64,000 nt of DNA, from assembly GCA_041399205.1 (NCBI GenBank), contig JAWKTK010000034.1, positions 1 to 64,000 of the forward strand, in the 5' to 3' direction. A program made the position numbers and the translations under genes. Below are positions 35,641 through 45,540 of this stretch, one piece after another. Origin of the DNA: JAGQOZ01 sp041399205 (GTDB taxonomy: Bacteria > Planctomycetota > Planctomycetia > Pirellulales > Pirellulaceae). Numbering within the stretch: position 1 is the stretch's first letter; the number at the start of each line of letters is the position of its first letter. A model generated the notes under the pieces. The model was not told the origin of the DNA, searched no databases, and worked only from the letters and a program-made list of their open reading frames with translations.

Positions 35641-37012
35641 GCCATACCCCAATGCCATCCGACGTGCAGGCGGCCTACAACGATCTGATTGGCTATCTAT
35701 ACGGCCGCATCAACTATGAAAGCGCGGTCCAGATGCCCTATCAGGGCGAACTCCGCTTGGACCGCATGCGTCACCTGCTGGAACAGATCGGCAATCCGCA
35801 CAAGCGATTGCGCATCATTCATGTGGCGGGCACCAAAGGTAAAGGATCGACGTGCCACTTGGTTTCGTCTGTTCTGATGGCAGCCGGCCAACGAGTGGGT
35901 TTGTATACTTCGCCCCATTTAAGCCGTCTGGAAGAACGGTTTCGATTGGACGGCCAGCCTTGTGCGGTGGAAGAATTCTTGCGAATCATGGAGCCGATTC
36001 GCCAAGCTGTCGACACCATGGACCAAGCGAATTGGCGGCCTACTTTTTTGAAATCACAACGGCCGCAGCGTTTTTACTGTTCGCCCATGCGCAAGTCGAC
36101 TGGGCCGTAATGGAAGTCGGCTTGGGCGGTCGCTTGGATTCCACCAATGTCTGCCAACCTATTGTCACTGCCATCACCAGCATCAGTTACGACCATACCG
36201 CTCAGCTGGGAAACACGTTGGCCAAAATTGCCACCGAAAAAGCAGGCATCATCAAGCCGAATATTCCCGTTATTAGCGGAGCGGGTGCGGACGAAGCGAA
36301 AGACGTGATTCGAAAAATTGCAAAATCGCGGTCAGCACCGTTGATCGAATGGGGAACCGACTTTGATGTTCGCATCCAAGGGCATGATCACGGTGCCTTC
36401 GTCTTTGACTATTTGCGAACCGACGAAACAGGCCAGCGTCACGTGAAGCTCGCGAATCTTACTCTGCAACTTCTGGGCGAACACCAAGTTGCCAACGCCG
36501 CCATGACGTTGGCCATTTTGGAAACGCTAAATCTGGAACTGTCCGCATCACACATTCGTCACGGGTTAAACACGACAACGTGTCCAGCCAGGATTGAAGT
36601 GGTTTCAGAATCACCCAAAATCCTAGTCGACGCTGCACACAATGTCGCGTCAATCGCCGCACTCCTGAAGTCGCTGGCGTTGATCATCCCCGACGATCAA
36701 CCCAAGACCCTAATCTTGGCATTGACGCAGGGCAAAGATCTGGAAGGGATGGCCAGACTTCTGATCCCCAGATTCGATCGAATCATCTGTACGCAGTATC
36801 TGAATAATCCTCGAGCCGTTCCTTCGCAGCAACTGATGGATTTGATGCAACGTTTGGCAGTGGATATTGACGTGCAGCTTGTGCATCAACCTAATCCTGC
36901 TGCCGCCTTGCAGTTCGCTCGCCGCGAATCGCCCACCGATGGTGTCGTTTGTGCCACAGGCTCTTTTTTTATTGCAGCTGAAATCCGAGATATTTTGCTG
37001 GCACAGTGCTGA
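35631..37012 (+). CDS. folC: Bifunctional folylpolyglutamate/dihydrofolate synthase (one apparent frameshift)
   Basis: Adds glutamate to folates; normally essential. Starts at the ATG at 35631, overlapping rhaB. Domain one has the P-loop AGTKGKGST at residues 67-75 and TSPHLSRLEERF. The frame breaks in the T6 run at 36044-36049; one more T restores NWRPTFFEITTAAAFLLFA and continues VMEVGLGGRLDSTNV, SISYDHTAQLGNT, EKAGIIKP, the C-domain VDAAHNVAS and so on to 37012. The repaired product is about 460 aa. An essential gene with a homopolymer deletion is most easily explained as a sequence error. Confidence 0.85.
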
Positions 37013-37143
37013 TCTGCTCAATCTCGAACCCGAACGGACGCGTGGAATGTGCGATTTACTTTGCGCTGGTGTCTGATTCTGGCTACAATAAGAGTCGAGT
37101 GTTGAACGATACGTGTTCGCAAGGACTTCGGGAGCAACGAAGC

Positions 37144-38666
37144 ATGTTACAGCTACGGCGTTTTCTATTCTGGTGTTCGGCGTGGATGATCGTGTCGGTG
37201 CATTTCGATCCGATGGATTCGAGCAGTGCGCACGAACCAGACGCAACACCGCAGATGGCTCGTCGCATTGACCACTTGCTGGAAGCAGCGTTCGAACAAA
37301 AACGAGTTTCGCCGGCGCCACAGGCCGATGATCTTGAGTTTCTGCGGCGAGCGTCCTTGGATTTGACCGGCGTAGTGCCGCGAGTTTCTCAGGTGCGAGC
37401 TGTCATGGATTCGAAGCAACCCTTGACCGGCAACAACTGATTGACCAGCTCCTGGCATCTCCTCGGCATGCTACACATGGCCAACATCTACCGCGACGTT
37501 TTGGTTCCGCCGGTGACCGACGCCACGGAATTGACAACGCCGCCGGATTGCAGCAGTGGTTACGAAAGCAATTCGTGCAAAACCTGCGTTATGATCGTTT
37601 GGTTTCCGAATTCCTTTCCGCCAACGGTTCTGAACAAGACGGGCCGGCGTTGTTCTATCGAGCGCAAGAGGCCAAGCCCGAAAAGTTGGCTTCCGCAACG
37701 GCCAAAGCGTTCCTGGGTCTACAAATCCAATGTGCCGAATGTCACGATCATCCGTTCGACGATTGGACGCAAAAAGATTTTTGGGGTTACGCCGCGTTTT
37801 TTGCTCGCCTGCAAACGCCGTCGCAGATGATGACCACCTCCTTTCGCATCGTGGACGTGGATCAAGGCGAAGTGACGTTGCCCAATTCGGATGACGTGGT
37901 CAGCCCCAAGTTTCCTCGAGGCCGCAGGCCAGAATCAGATGAACGAGGAACTCGGCGACGCCAGTTGGCCATCTGGATGGGTTCGCGAGACAACCCGTTC
38001 TTGGCCGATGCCGCGGTGAATCGCGTTTGGTCCATCCTGTTTGGCACCGGTCTGGTCAATCCCATCGACGACATGGGGCCGCATAACCCGGCAACGTATC
38101 CCGAAGTGCTGGACGAACTGTCAGCTTATTTTGTCGACACCGGCTTTGATCTGCAAAACTTGATGCGCACGTTGGCGCTGACCAAAGCCTATCAGCGAAC
38201 CAGTCGAACCGACAATCCGATCGCCCCGGCGTTCTCATCCATGGCAGTCAAAACGCTGACTCGCGATCAACTGTACGATTCGCTGGTACGAATCCTGTCG
38301 AATGACTTGGACAACCCGGCCACTCGGCAAGCCTTCATGGTTCGCATGCAACAGCAACTGGCCAATCAGACGCAATATCGAGCTGGTTTGCAGCAGGCGT
38401 TGCTGCTGATGAATGACAAAACGTTGTCACTGTTTACCCCAGATTCCCAGCAAGGAATCTTGGCGTCCTTACAAGCTCCGTTTTTTGACCCAGCGCAGCA
38501 ACTGGAAACGCTGTTCTTATGCTCTCTAGGACGTCCGCCCACGCCGGAAGAACGTGAAACCTTCTTGCTGCATTTGAAAAATCAAGAAATCGCAACGCCG
38601 GACGAAGCACTGGGAGACATACTTTGGGCGCTGCTCAATAGCGCAGAATTCCAGTTCAATCACTAA
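37144..38666 (+). CDS. DUF1549/DUF1553 protein (three apparent frameshifts)
   Basis: Exported protein of the planctomycete cytochrome-like DUF1549/DUF1553 class, often encoded just before a DUF1501 gene, as here. From the ATG at 37144: signal-like hydrophobic segment, then DLEFLRRASLDLTGVVP. Three short losses follow within about 110 bases: one T at 37423-37424 (restoring FDRQQLIDQLLASPRHATH), AT at 37477-37478 (restoring MANIYRDVLVPP) and one T at 37531-37532 (restoring FDNAAGLQQWLRKQF). The rest is intact, including the CAECHDHPFDDW motif and DUF1553 (NRVWSILFGTGLVNPIDD). Repaired length is about 508 aa. Confidence 0.78.
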
Positions 38667-38731
38667 ATCCTTGGATCGAATAAACCGAGCTGTTCTCGGC
38701 GGGAAACAACAATCAATTGGGGAATGTGGTC

Positions 38732-40081
38732 ATGTTTGATTCTATTCGTCATCCGCGCGATCGACGCAGCGTGCTCCGGTCCGCCGTAGCCGCGTCGCTG
38801 GGACTTTCGTCATCCAGCTGGTTCGCCAAAATAGCGAAAGCTGCGGAAAGCCAAGGCAGCTCGCAGCAATCTTCCGCCAGACGGCAATGCATCTTGTTGT
38901 GGATGAGTGGTGGTCCGAGCCAAACGGATACGTTTGACATGAAACCGAAGCATGCCAACGGCGGTGAATTCGCGGAAACCGCCACCAGCATTCCCGGCAT
39001 GCGATTCAGCGAACACTTGCCGAAACTGCAGGCATTAGCGCAGCACTTGGCGATTGTTCGCAGTATCAACACCAAGGAAGGCGATCATGCGCGAGCGACC
39101 TATTTGATGCGAACCGGACAGCGTCCCGGTTCCGTGATCCCTTATCCAACGATTGGTTCGGCGTTGTCCAAAGAGCTAGGATTTCCGGATGCCAAGTTGC
39201 CGAATTATGTGAGTGTCAATCCGATGATCGAAATCAACCCGGACGCCTTTGTACCGGGTTTCTTAGGCCCCAAATACGCCGCTGCGTTAGTGAAGCCAGC
39301 AAATTCGACGCCCAATGAAACGCCAACAAGTCGGTTTGCAGAACTGGTAGTGGAAAACTTGCAACGCGCAAACGGAATCAATGCGGTTCGCATGGACCAG
39401 CGACAAGCATTGTGGAAATCACTGCAGACCAATTTTCTGCAAGAACATCCGCATTCGTCGGTGGTGGCTCAAAACACGGTCTATGATCGAGCGATCCGGA
39501 TGATGGAAAGCAAAGAAGTGGAAGCGTTTGATCTTTCACAAGAAACGGACGAAGTTCGCGCCGCCTACGGTTCCGGTCGTTTTGGACAAGGCTGCTTGGT
39601 CGCTCGGCGTTTGATAGAACGAGGTTGTCCATTTGTCGAAGTGACGCTGGGCGATGGCTTGGGTTGGGATTCGCACCAGGACAACTTTTCAATTGTGAAA
39701 AGACTCTCCAGCGAACTCGACGCTGGCTGGGGAACGCTAATGCAAGACTTACTGGACCGCAATCTATTGGAGACGACTACGATTCTGTGGATGGGCGAAT
39801 TCGGTCGCACTCCGCAAATCAATTCCATGGCGGGACGCGATCATTTCCCCAACGCCTGGTCTTGCGTTTTTGCCGGAGGCGGAATCAATGGCGGCCAAGT
39901 GTACGGAAAAACTTCGGACGATGGCACGGAGGTGACTGACCAAATAGTGTCACAAAGTGATGTCTTGGCTACGCTGTGTGCCGCCGTGGGAATCAATCCA
40001 GCCACGGAAAACATTTCCGACCAAGGTCGTCCGCACAAGATTGTGGAAGGCGAACCGATCGAGGCGTTGTTGCAGGGTTAG
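38732..40081 (+). CDS. DUF1501 protein with Tat signal
   Basis: 449 aa from the ATG at 38732. The N-terminus has a twin-arginine-like signal (RDRRSVLRSAVAASLGLS). The body is the sulfatase/alkaline-phosphatase-fold DUF1501 family: LLWMSGGPSQTDTFDMKP, VRSINTKEGDHARATYLMRT, GWDSHQDNF and WMGEFGRTPQIN. It directly follows the DUF1549/DUF1553 gene, the typical two-gene unit of Planctomycetes, whose biochemical role is not established. An EF-hand lipoprotein gene starts 4 bases after its stop, so the three are probably one transcript. Confidence 0.92.
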   Translation: MFDSIRHPRDRRSVLRSAVAASLGLSSSSWFAKIAKAAESQGSSQQSSARRQCILLWMSGGPSQTDTFDMKPKHANGGEFAETATSIPGMRFSEHLPKLQALAQHLAIVRSINTKEGDHARATYLMRTGQRPGSVIPYPTIGSALSKELGFPDAKLPNYVSVNPMIEINPDAFVPGFLGPKYAAALVKPANSTPNETPTSRFAELVVENLQRANGINAVRMDQRQALWKSLQTNFLQEHPHSSVVAQNTVYDRAIRMMESKEVEAFDLSQETDEVRAAYGSGRFGQGCLVARRLIERGCPFVEVTLGDGLGWDSHQDNFSIVKRLSSELDAGWGTLMQDLLDRNLLETTTILWMGEFGRTPQINSMAGRDHFPNAWSCVFAGGGINGGQVYGKTSDDGTEVTDQIVSQSDVLATLCAAVGINPATENISDQGRPHKIVEGEPIEALLQG

Positions 40082-40085
40082 ATTG

Positions 40086-41996
40086 ATGCACCGACTCAAC
40101 TTGTTGATGCGAACCGGCGTTTTAGTGGCAGTAATCTGGCTGGCGGGCTGCCACACCGACGATTCCGCTAATTCGCCTGTCAGGGACGCCCCACCAAACG
40201 ATGCGGCGATTCGCGAATCCAGCACAGAAGAAAAGCACGGCGCAATCAGACAGGAAGAGCCGTTCGCAGCAGCGGCGCCGGCCGAAGCAGACGCCGCGAA
40301 CGATTCGCTTCAAGGTGACGTCGCGGCGAAAACGATGAATCCTGCTGAGAACAACTCGCAGCAAGAAGAAGAGGCGACCGAGGTCGCACAAGACCAACCT
40401 GCGACGGATGCCGCAACCGCAGATGAACTGCTTGTTCAGGAAACGGCGAAAGCGATTCCGAGCGAACGGTTGGTATTGTTCGCGCCGGGCGGGCCGGTGC
40501 TGGTGGAGTTGGTAATGACGGTGGACGGTACCGCTCCGAAGACACTGATCGAATCGCTAATTGACACCGTATTGGCGGCGGACCAAGCGTCGCCAGGTTC
40601 GCTAGTGGATTGGAACGAATTCACTCGGCGGCCAAGCATCGCTGCCGGTACGTTTGGCAATGCCGTGATCAATTCGGACGGACAACGGTACCAAATCATC
40701 CAAGATTACGACATCAATCGCAACGGAAAAGTAGAACGGACGGAGATACCGGGTTTCTTGCTGCAGAACGTTGGTTCGTCTCATGTCTTTTCGATTGCGC
40801 AAGACGATTCGCAATCCAATCCAGAATCGCAACTGCTGCGTTGGTGCGATACCAACCAAGACGGTCAACTGGATGACAAGGAATTGGCATCCATGACGGT
40901 TCGCTTGTTGCAGTTGGACCAAGATGATGACCGAAGCGTGACGGCAGATGAAGTCCAGCGGCTTCAAGTTGGCCAGAATCGCATGAATCAAAATCGCCGC
41001 AACTACTTGCGACCGGAATTGGCTTACCTGATCACGGATTTCACCGACTGGCCTAATTTACTGTATCGAATTCAGGAAGCGTATTCCTACGGCCGGCCGT
41101 TATTGCCCGATGATTTTCCGAGTCGGCCCGATCTGTTTTCTCAGTGGGATACGAATCAAGACCAGCAGATCAATCCGGACGAAATCCAAGTACTGCAAAC
41201 CTGTCCGCCGGATGTCCAACTGTCAATTCGCTTTGTGGATAGCAATCAACTGGTGGCTGTGGAAGCGATTTGCGAGCTGGCGGACGCAAATGTGGTGTCG
41301 TTGCGTTCGAACGAAACGTTGATCGAATTGCCCGAGTTATCATTGCGGTGTTTCGCCGAATCCAATCTATCTGCCAATACGAATTTAGTGGCCGAACGTA
41401 TTGTTGCCGCCGCCGACCTCAATTCGGACGAATTGTTGGCTATCGAGGAATACGCTGGCGTGCCGGGAACGGAAAACCTTGCCTTTCAAGTGGCGGACGC
41501 GAATCAGAACGGCGAAGTTTCCATCGAAGAACTCCAGCAAGTATTGGCCAGTCGGCAATTGTCAGAACGTTGTCGCGTGGCCGGACGGTTAAGAGCGAGT
41601 GGTGATTTCTTGTTCGAGCGACTCGACGAGAATCGGGACGGCCAGTTGTCAGAAAAGGAACTGCAACACGTTGCGGCTCGTGTTGCCGACCTGCTGCAAT
41701 CACGCGATTCCCTGTCCGCAGAATCTGCCGCGACGAACCTGAATTTGATTCTGCAACACGGCGGTGTTGCGTCCGCAATTTCGGTTGATTCGCGACGATT
41801 CACTCAAAACGGCGATCAACCGTCAGCTGGACCGGTTTGGTTCGTTCAGATGGATCGCAACGCCGATGCGGAAGTGAGTCGGCAAGAATTCTTGGGCACG
41901 GAGGAACAGTTTCGATCGCTTGATCAAGACGCAGACGGTTTTGTGTCGGCAAAAGAAGCGGCGGACTTGGAGAAACCAAAATCCGCCAAGGAATAA
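40086..41996 (+). CDS. Lipoprotein with about nine EF-hand calcium loops
   Basis: 636 aa from the ATG at 40086. The lipobox is WLAGC (Cys at about residue 21), so it should be a lipoprotein of the cell envelope. An acidic Ala/Glu-rich linker follows. EF-hand-type loops include DINRNGKVERTE, DTNQDGQLDDKE, DQDDDRSVTADE, DTNQDQQINPDE, DLNSDELLAIEE, DANQNGEVSIEE, DENRDGQLSEKE, DRNADAEVSRQE and DQDADGFVSAKE. Several have Glu at position 12, as needed for calcium. Similar lipoproteins accompany DUF1501/DUF1549 pairs. It probably binds calcium extracellularly or in the periplasm. Confidence 0.88.
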   Translation: MHRLNLLMRTGVLVAVIWLAGCHTDDSANSPVRDAPPNDAAIRESSTEEKHGAIRQEEPFAAAAPAEADAANDSLQGDVAAKTMNPAENNSQQEEEATEVAQDQPATDAATADELLVQETAKAIPSERLVLFAPGGPVLVELVMTVDGTAPKTLIESLIDTVLAADQASPGSLVDWNEFTRRPSIAAGTFGNAVINSDGQRYQIIQDYDINRNGKVERTEIPGFLLQNVGSSHVFSIAQDDSQSNPESQLLRWCDTNQDGQLDDKELASMTVRLLQLDQDDDRSVTADEVQRLQVGQNRMNQNRRNYLRPELAYLITDFTDWPNLLYRIQEAYSYGRPLLPDDFPSRPDLFSQWDTNQDQQINPDEIQVLQTCPPDVQLSIRFVDSNQLVAVEAICELADANVVSLRSNETLIELPELSLRCFAESNLSANTNLVAERIVAAADLNSDELLAIEEYAGVPGTENLAFQVADANQNGEVSIEELQQVLASRQLSERCRVAGRLRASGDFLFERLDENRDGQLSEKELQHVAARVADLLQSRDSLSAESAATNLNLILQHGGVASAISVDSRRFTQNGDQPSAGPVWFVQMDRNADAEVSRQEFLGTEEQFRSLDQDADGFVSAKEAADLEKPKSAKE

Positions 41997-42008
41997 CCGT
42001 GATTGCTA

Positions 42009-42482
42009 CTACTGACGAAAGCTGCCGCTGCGTCCTGCGCCAGAACTGGGACGAGGTGTCCGAGTGCTCCCGCCACTGAGACTCGCTTGGCCAGTCAGCG
42101 GTCGATTGTAGAACCCGCCATAGTTGAAGTAAGATCCCGACACAGCTGCACGTGCGCCCATGCCGGTACGAGGCACCAGCATCAACTGATCGGTGACCGC
42201 TTGTTGAATGGCAATCTGTTGTTGAGTTGCGTATTGCTGTTGATAGGCGTAGTTGGCCGCAGATTGTCGAGCAAACTGATTCATCTGCTGATTATATTGC
42301 AGCTGGGGTCGAACAAAGTTGAAATAGTTGCTGACGCCGCCCGTATTGGCGTTGAACAAATTTACGTAAGGACTGATCGTGGGCGTTGTCTGCGAACGAG
42401 GCACTCGACGCTGAGCGTGACATTGCTGCTGAGTTGCTAACATTGTGAGACCCATCATCAGCACAAACAAAATCTGACGCAT
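42009..42482 (-). CDS. Small secreted protein, Gln/Asn/Tyr-rich
   Basis: 157 aa with a signal peptide (ILFVLMMGLTMLATQQQCHA). The mature chain starts with TISPYVNLFNANTGG, followed by a Gln-rich segment (ATQQQIAIQQAVTDQ) and a Ser/Gly/Arg-rich tail. This layout recurs in planctomycete secreted proteins of unknown function. It converges on the EF-hand lipoprotein gene, with 12 bases between the stops. Confidence 0.7.
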   Translation of the reverse strand: MRQILFVLMMGLTMLATQQQCHAQRRVPRSQTTPTISPYVNLFNANTGGVSNYFNFVRPQLQYNQQMNQFARQSAANYAYQQQYATQQQIAIQQAVTDQLMLVPRTGMGARAAVSGSYFNYGGFYNRPLTGQASLSGGSTRTPRPSSGAGRSGSFRQ

Positions 42483-42904
42483 CGGAATTTACCTCGCTTC
42501 ACTAATACCGTCTTTGTCACTGACCGAAGAACTTGACACGATCAACGAAATTTCAGTTCGGCCGGTCCTTCCTGACTCAACTATCGGCGCGAAACTACTG
42601 GCTCATGTCCCTTTTCCGCGAAGGCAGCGACAGGCCACCTATCTTTACCGCTTTACGACACACCTGCCGTTAAATCTTACCAAGTTTGCCGGTGCCCTGC
42701 GAACAGCACGGTCTAGCTGATCAGACCAAGCGTAACTTCTGGTGATTTTGTCAGAAACACGTGCCTCAGATTTCGATGCCCTAGACTGGCCAGAAAGTCC
42801 CGAGCAGTCGGACTGGCTGGTGACAGGGATATTCATTCGGTAATGCCGGACGATCCGCGATCATTCGACATTCCCGACACAACGGAATCGCAATAACTCC
42901 ACGG
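42483..42904. other. Intergenic region before the export lipoprotein
   Basis: 422 bases between divergent genes. Short open frames exist but lack good starts and family resemblance. I see no clear promoter or RNA. Confidence 0.35.
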
Positions 42905-42913
42905 TTGGATGCA

Positions 42914-43992
42914 ATGAACAACAGTCACGGAAGCACCGGCATGCGTGCCGCATTGACAATCTTGTTCGCGGCTTCGCTCTTTGCCGGATGCAAGACGACG
43001 AACTCCAGTGATCCATCATTTTACATGGATCGACTTCCACCGCTTTATGACAACATGCCTCGTGAACTGTCCAAAGTGGTGTTACCAGAATATGTGATCG
43101 AGCCGCCCGATATCCTGCTGATTGAAGGCGTGCACATTGTACCCAAATCTCCTTACCGCCTGAAAACGTTGGATGCCATCAACATTCAAGCGAACGGAAC
43201 ACTGCCCGAAGCTTGCCCATCATGGGAATGTATACGGTCGAGCCAGGCGGTGTCGTCAACTTAGGCGTGCCGTATGGTGCGGTTCGAGTTGCGAATTTGA
43301 CCGTCGAAGAAGCTCGCGAGGTTATTCTAGAACATTTGCAAGAGAGTCTAGCAGACGCGGAAGTTTCTGTCGCGTTGGCACAGCTTTCTGCTTCGCAGCA
43401 GGTTCTGGGCGAATTTTTGGTTCAGCCGGACGGCAGCATTACACTGGGTAGCTACGGCAACGTCCAAGTGGTCGGCAAGACGTTGAACGAGGCGAAAGCG
43501 GCCATCGAATCGCATCTGTCTCAGTATTTGGAAGAACCACAGATTGCCGTGAACGTTCAAGCGTTCAACAGCAAAGTGTATTACGTGATTCTCCAGGGTG
43601 CTGGACTTGGTGATGGCGTCTTCCGCTTCCCCGTTACCGGAAATGAAACCGTTTTGGATGCCATTTCCAACGTGCAAGGCTTAGAGCAAGTTTCGTCTAA
43701 GAAGATCTGGATTGCCAGACCAACCAACGATGAATGTCGAGTTCAGACGTTGCCGGTAGATTGGTTCGCTTTAACGGAACGAGCTGATCCGCATACCAAT
43801 TACCAAGTCCTGCCGGGCGACCGCATCTTCATTGCAGAAGACAAGTTGGTTGCCTTCGATACTCACATTGCCAAGATCACGGCACCCCTGGAACGAATCA
43901 TGGGCTTCGTGCTTCTGGGTACCGGTACCACAACTCGCTTGTCCGGACCAGTCCTTCGCGGCGGTGGAAATCCGAACAACAACGGTATTTAA
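42914..43992 (+). CDS. Polysaccharide export outer-membrane lipoprotein, Wza-like (one apparent frameshift)
   Basis: Exports capsule or exopolysaccharide across the outer membrane. ATG at 42914; the lipobox SLFAGC puts the lipid on the Cys near residue 23. The N-terminal poly-export domain is YVIEPPDILLIEGVHIVP. The frame breaks at 43213-43214; one extra T rejoins INIQANGTLPEA to LPIMGMYTVEPGGVVNLG. SLBB-like repeats follow, and the C-terminus reads NYQVLPGDRIFIAED. Repaired length is about 360 aa. A Wzx-like flippase gene lies 8 kb downstream, so a surface-polysaccharide pathway is likely, although the genes are not contiguous. Confidence 0.83.
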
Positions 43993-44142
43993 CCTAAGTT
44001 GCTGTTGAAATCCGGTCGCACCAAATCTTGACATGGATGCGGTGCGACAACCACAGACCACCCACTATCGATAACGCCGTCCTTCGCTCCGCTGCTTGAA
44101 AGCACCCGAGCATCGGACAGCCTAACCGACGATAAACGAATC

Positions 44143-45426
44143 ATGTACCTACCACTCAAGCTCAAAAGTCACACTTGGTGTTACCTGGCCGTTGCCGCTA
44201 TTGCTCTGAGCACCAGCGGATGTGCTCGAGTTTATCATGCGGTTCACTACAACTGTGTGTCGCGAATTCTGCACGAAAAGCCAGCCACCTATTATCACAG
44301 TGAACAAACCGGGCGAATCATCCCCAAGGATTGTTGCCCGATACGAGGCGAATTGCCTTGTTACGGCTACGAACCCACCTGTTGGCATCAGTGGCCAGCC
44401 GACTGCCAAAAATGTCCTTTGGACGGCGAATGTTCCAACGGCCAGATCATGCAGGAACAGATCATTTCTGAAGGCGTGATCATCAACGAATCGGTCGTTC
44501 CGTCCGTCGCGCAGCCCGTGACAGAACCCGTTGAATCGCCATCTCCAGAGGCTCCCGCAGCCGAAGCTGATGCGGACGTTGACGATCCCACCGAACTGCT
44601 GGACCAGCCCATTTTTGACGGTGCCAGCACGTTCGAACGGCCAACTCGTGCCATCGACTATGACGCACCATTACCCGTGGAAGACGTATTGCCGACAGAC
44701 GAAGTATCGGCCGCCGAAATGGAAGACGCGGCACCAACCGTCGCCGAATTGCCAGTTGCTGTCGAATCGCTCAGTGTCGAATCACTGAACGAACAAGACT
44801 CGGTGGCCACGGAGATCCCGGCCGTAGACGCCGAACCACAGATCACGTCGGAAACGATTGCTGCAGAATCGGTTGGCGAATTGGCCGCTTTGATTTTGGC
44901 TCCGCCGACAGAAGATTCGCTCGAATCGGCGACTGAAGAAGCCGAACCGAAGGCAGTCAAAACGCCAAAAATGGACGTCCCTACCGCGTCGATTGGTTCG
45001 CACCGATCGCTTGTCGCGGAGCCAAACCGTGTGACCGCCTCCAAGACGGTTCGCAATATGGCGACGGTGGCGGACATCGTAAAAGAAGTCACGACCGAAT
45101 CCGCTCCAGCCGACACGATTGACCTTCCCGAACCGACCGATTCGGCTAAGACGGTTACGCCTCGTGCGAGTGTTTTGAAGGTAGCCCCGGAGGCGTCACC
45201 GAAGCCGCGAGTCACATCGGTGTCGATGAAGTCCGCAGCTCCAGAGACTGTCGTTGCAAAGAAAGCCGTTCCCACGTTTCGCATCATGACCAAGTCTGTT
45301 GTCGAAACGGAAGATTCGCTGCCGCTGGGCGTGGGTTCCACGATCAACTTTGCTGCCGAACGAAATGAACGTCTGGGCAGTGTTGTGCACCCCGAAGGAA
45401 GTTCGCAGCTGAAGTTCCGACGATAA
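44143..45426 (+). CDS. Lipoprotein-like secreted protein, acidic low-complexity tail
   Basis: 427 aa. Hydrophobic N-terminus ends in ALSTSGC, a lipoprotein-like cleavage site. The first 110 residues are cysteine-rich and conserved-looking (CYGYEPTCWHQWPADCQKC), a motif seen in planctomycete outer proteins. The remaining 300 residues are Glu/Ala/Ser/Pro-rich and probably unstructured. It begins 150 bases after the Wza-like gene and may be co-transcribed. A strong terminator follows. Function unknown. Long open frames on the opposite strand are composition artefacts. Confidence 0.78.
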   Translation: MYLPLKLKSHTWCYLAVAAIALSTSGCARVYHAVHYNCVSRILHEKPATYYHSEQTGRIIPKDCCPIRGELPCYGYEPTCWHQWPADCQKCPLDGECSNGQIMQEQIISEGVIINESVVPSVAQPVTEPVESPSPEAPAAEADADVDDPTELLDQPIFDGASTFERPTRAIDYDAPLPVEDVLPTDEVSAAEMEDAAPTVAELPVAVESLSVESLNEQDSVATEIPAVDAEPQITSETIAAESVGELAALILAPPTEDSLESATEEAEPKAVKTPKMDVPTASIGSHRSLVAEPNRVTASKTVRNMATVADIVKEVTTESAPADTIDLPEPTDSAKTVTPRASVLKVAPEASPKPRVTSVSMKSAAPETVVAKKAVPTFRIMTKSVVETEDSLPLGVGSTINFAAERNERLGSVVHPEGSSQLKFRR

Positions 45427-45474
45427 GGCAACTACCCCGAATCGGCATCGACAATGCGTGATAAAAACGACAAA

Positions 45475-45503
45475 GAGCTAGGTTTCTGCCTAGCTCCTTT
45501 TTT
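45475..45503 (+). terminator. Intrinsic terminator
   Basis: Perfect 8-base stem GAGCTAGG (45475-45482) and CCTAGCTC (45489-45496) with a 6-base loop, followed by T6 (45498-45503). It ends the lipoprotein gene at 45426. Confidence 0.9.
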
Positions 45504-45540
45504 ATTGCGGACAAGAGCAACATGAGAACTCGCCGCTGTC

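Noticed and set aside
37006..38666. DUF1549/DUF1553 gene as a true pseudogene
   Set aside because: The flanks are intact and conserved, and all three breaks are repeat-length losses of the kind seen in essential genes.
44388..45431. Long minus-strand frames opposite the acidic lipoprotein
   Set aside because: Composition artefacts of a Glu/Ala/Ser-rich gene; no start signals.
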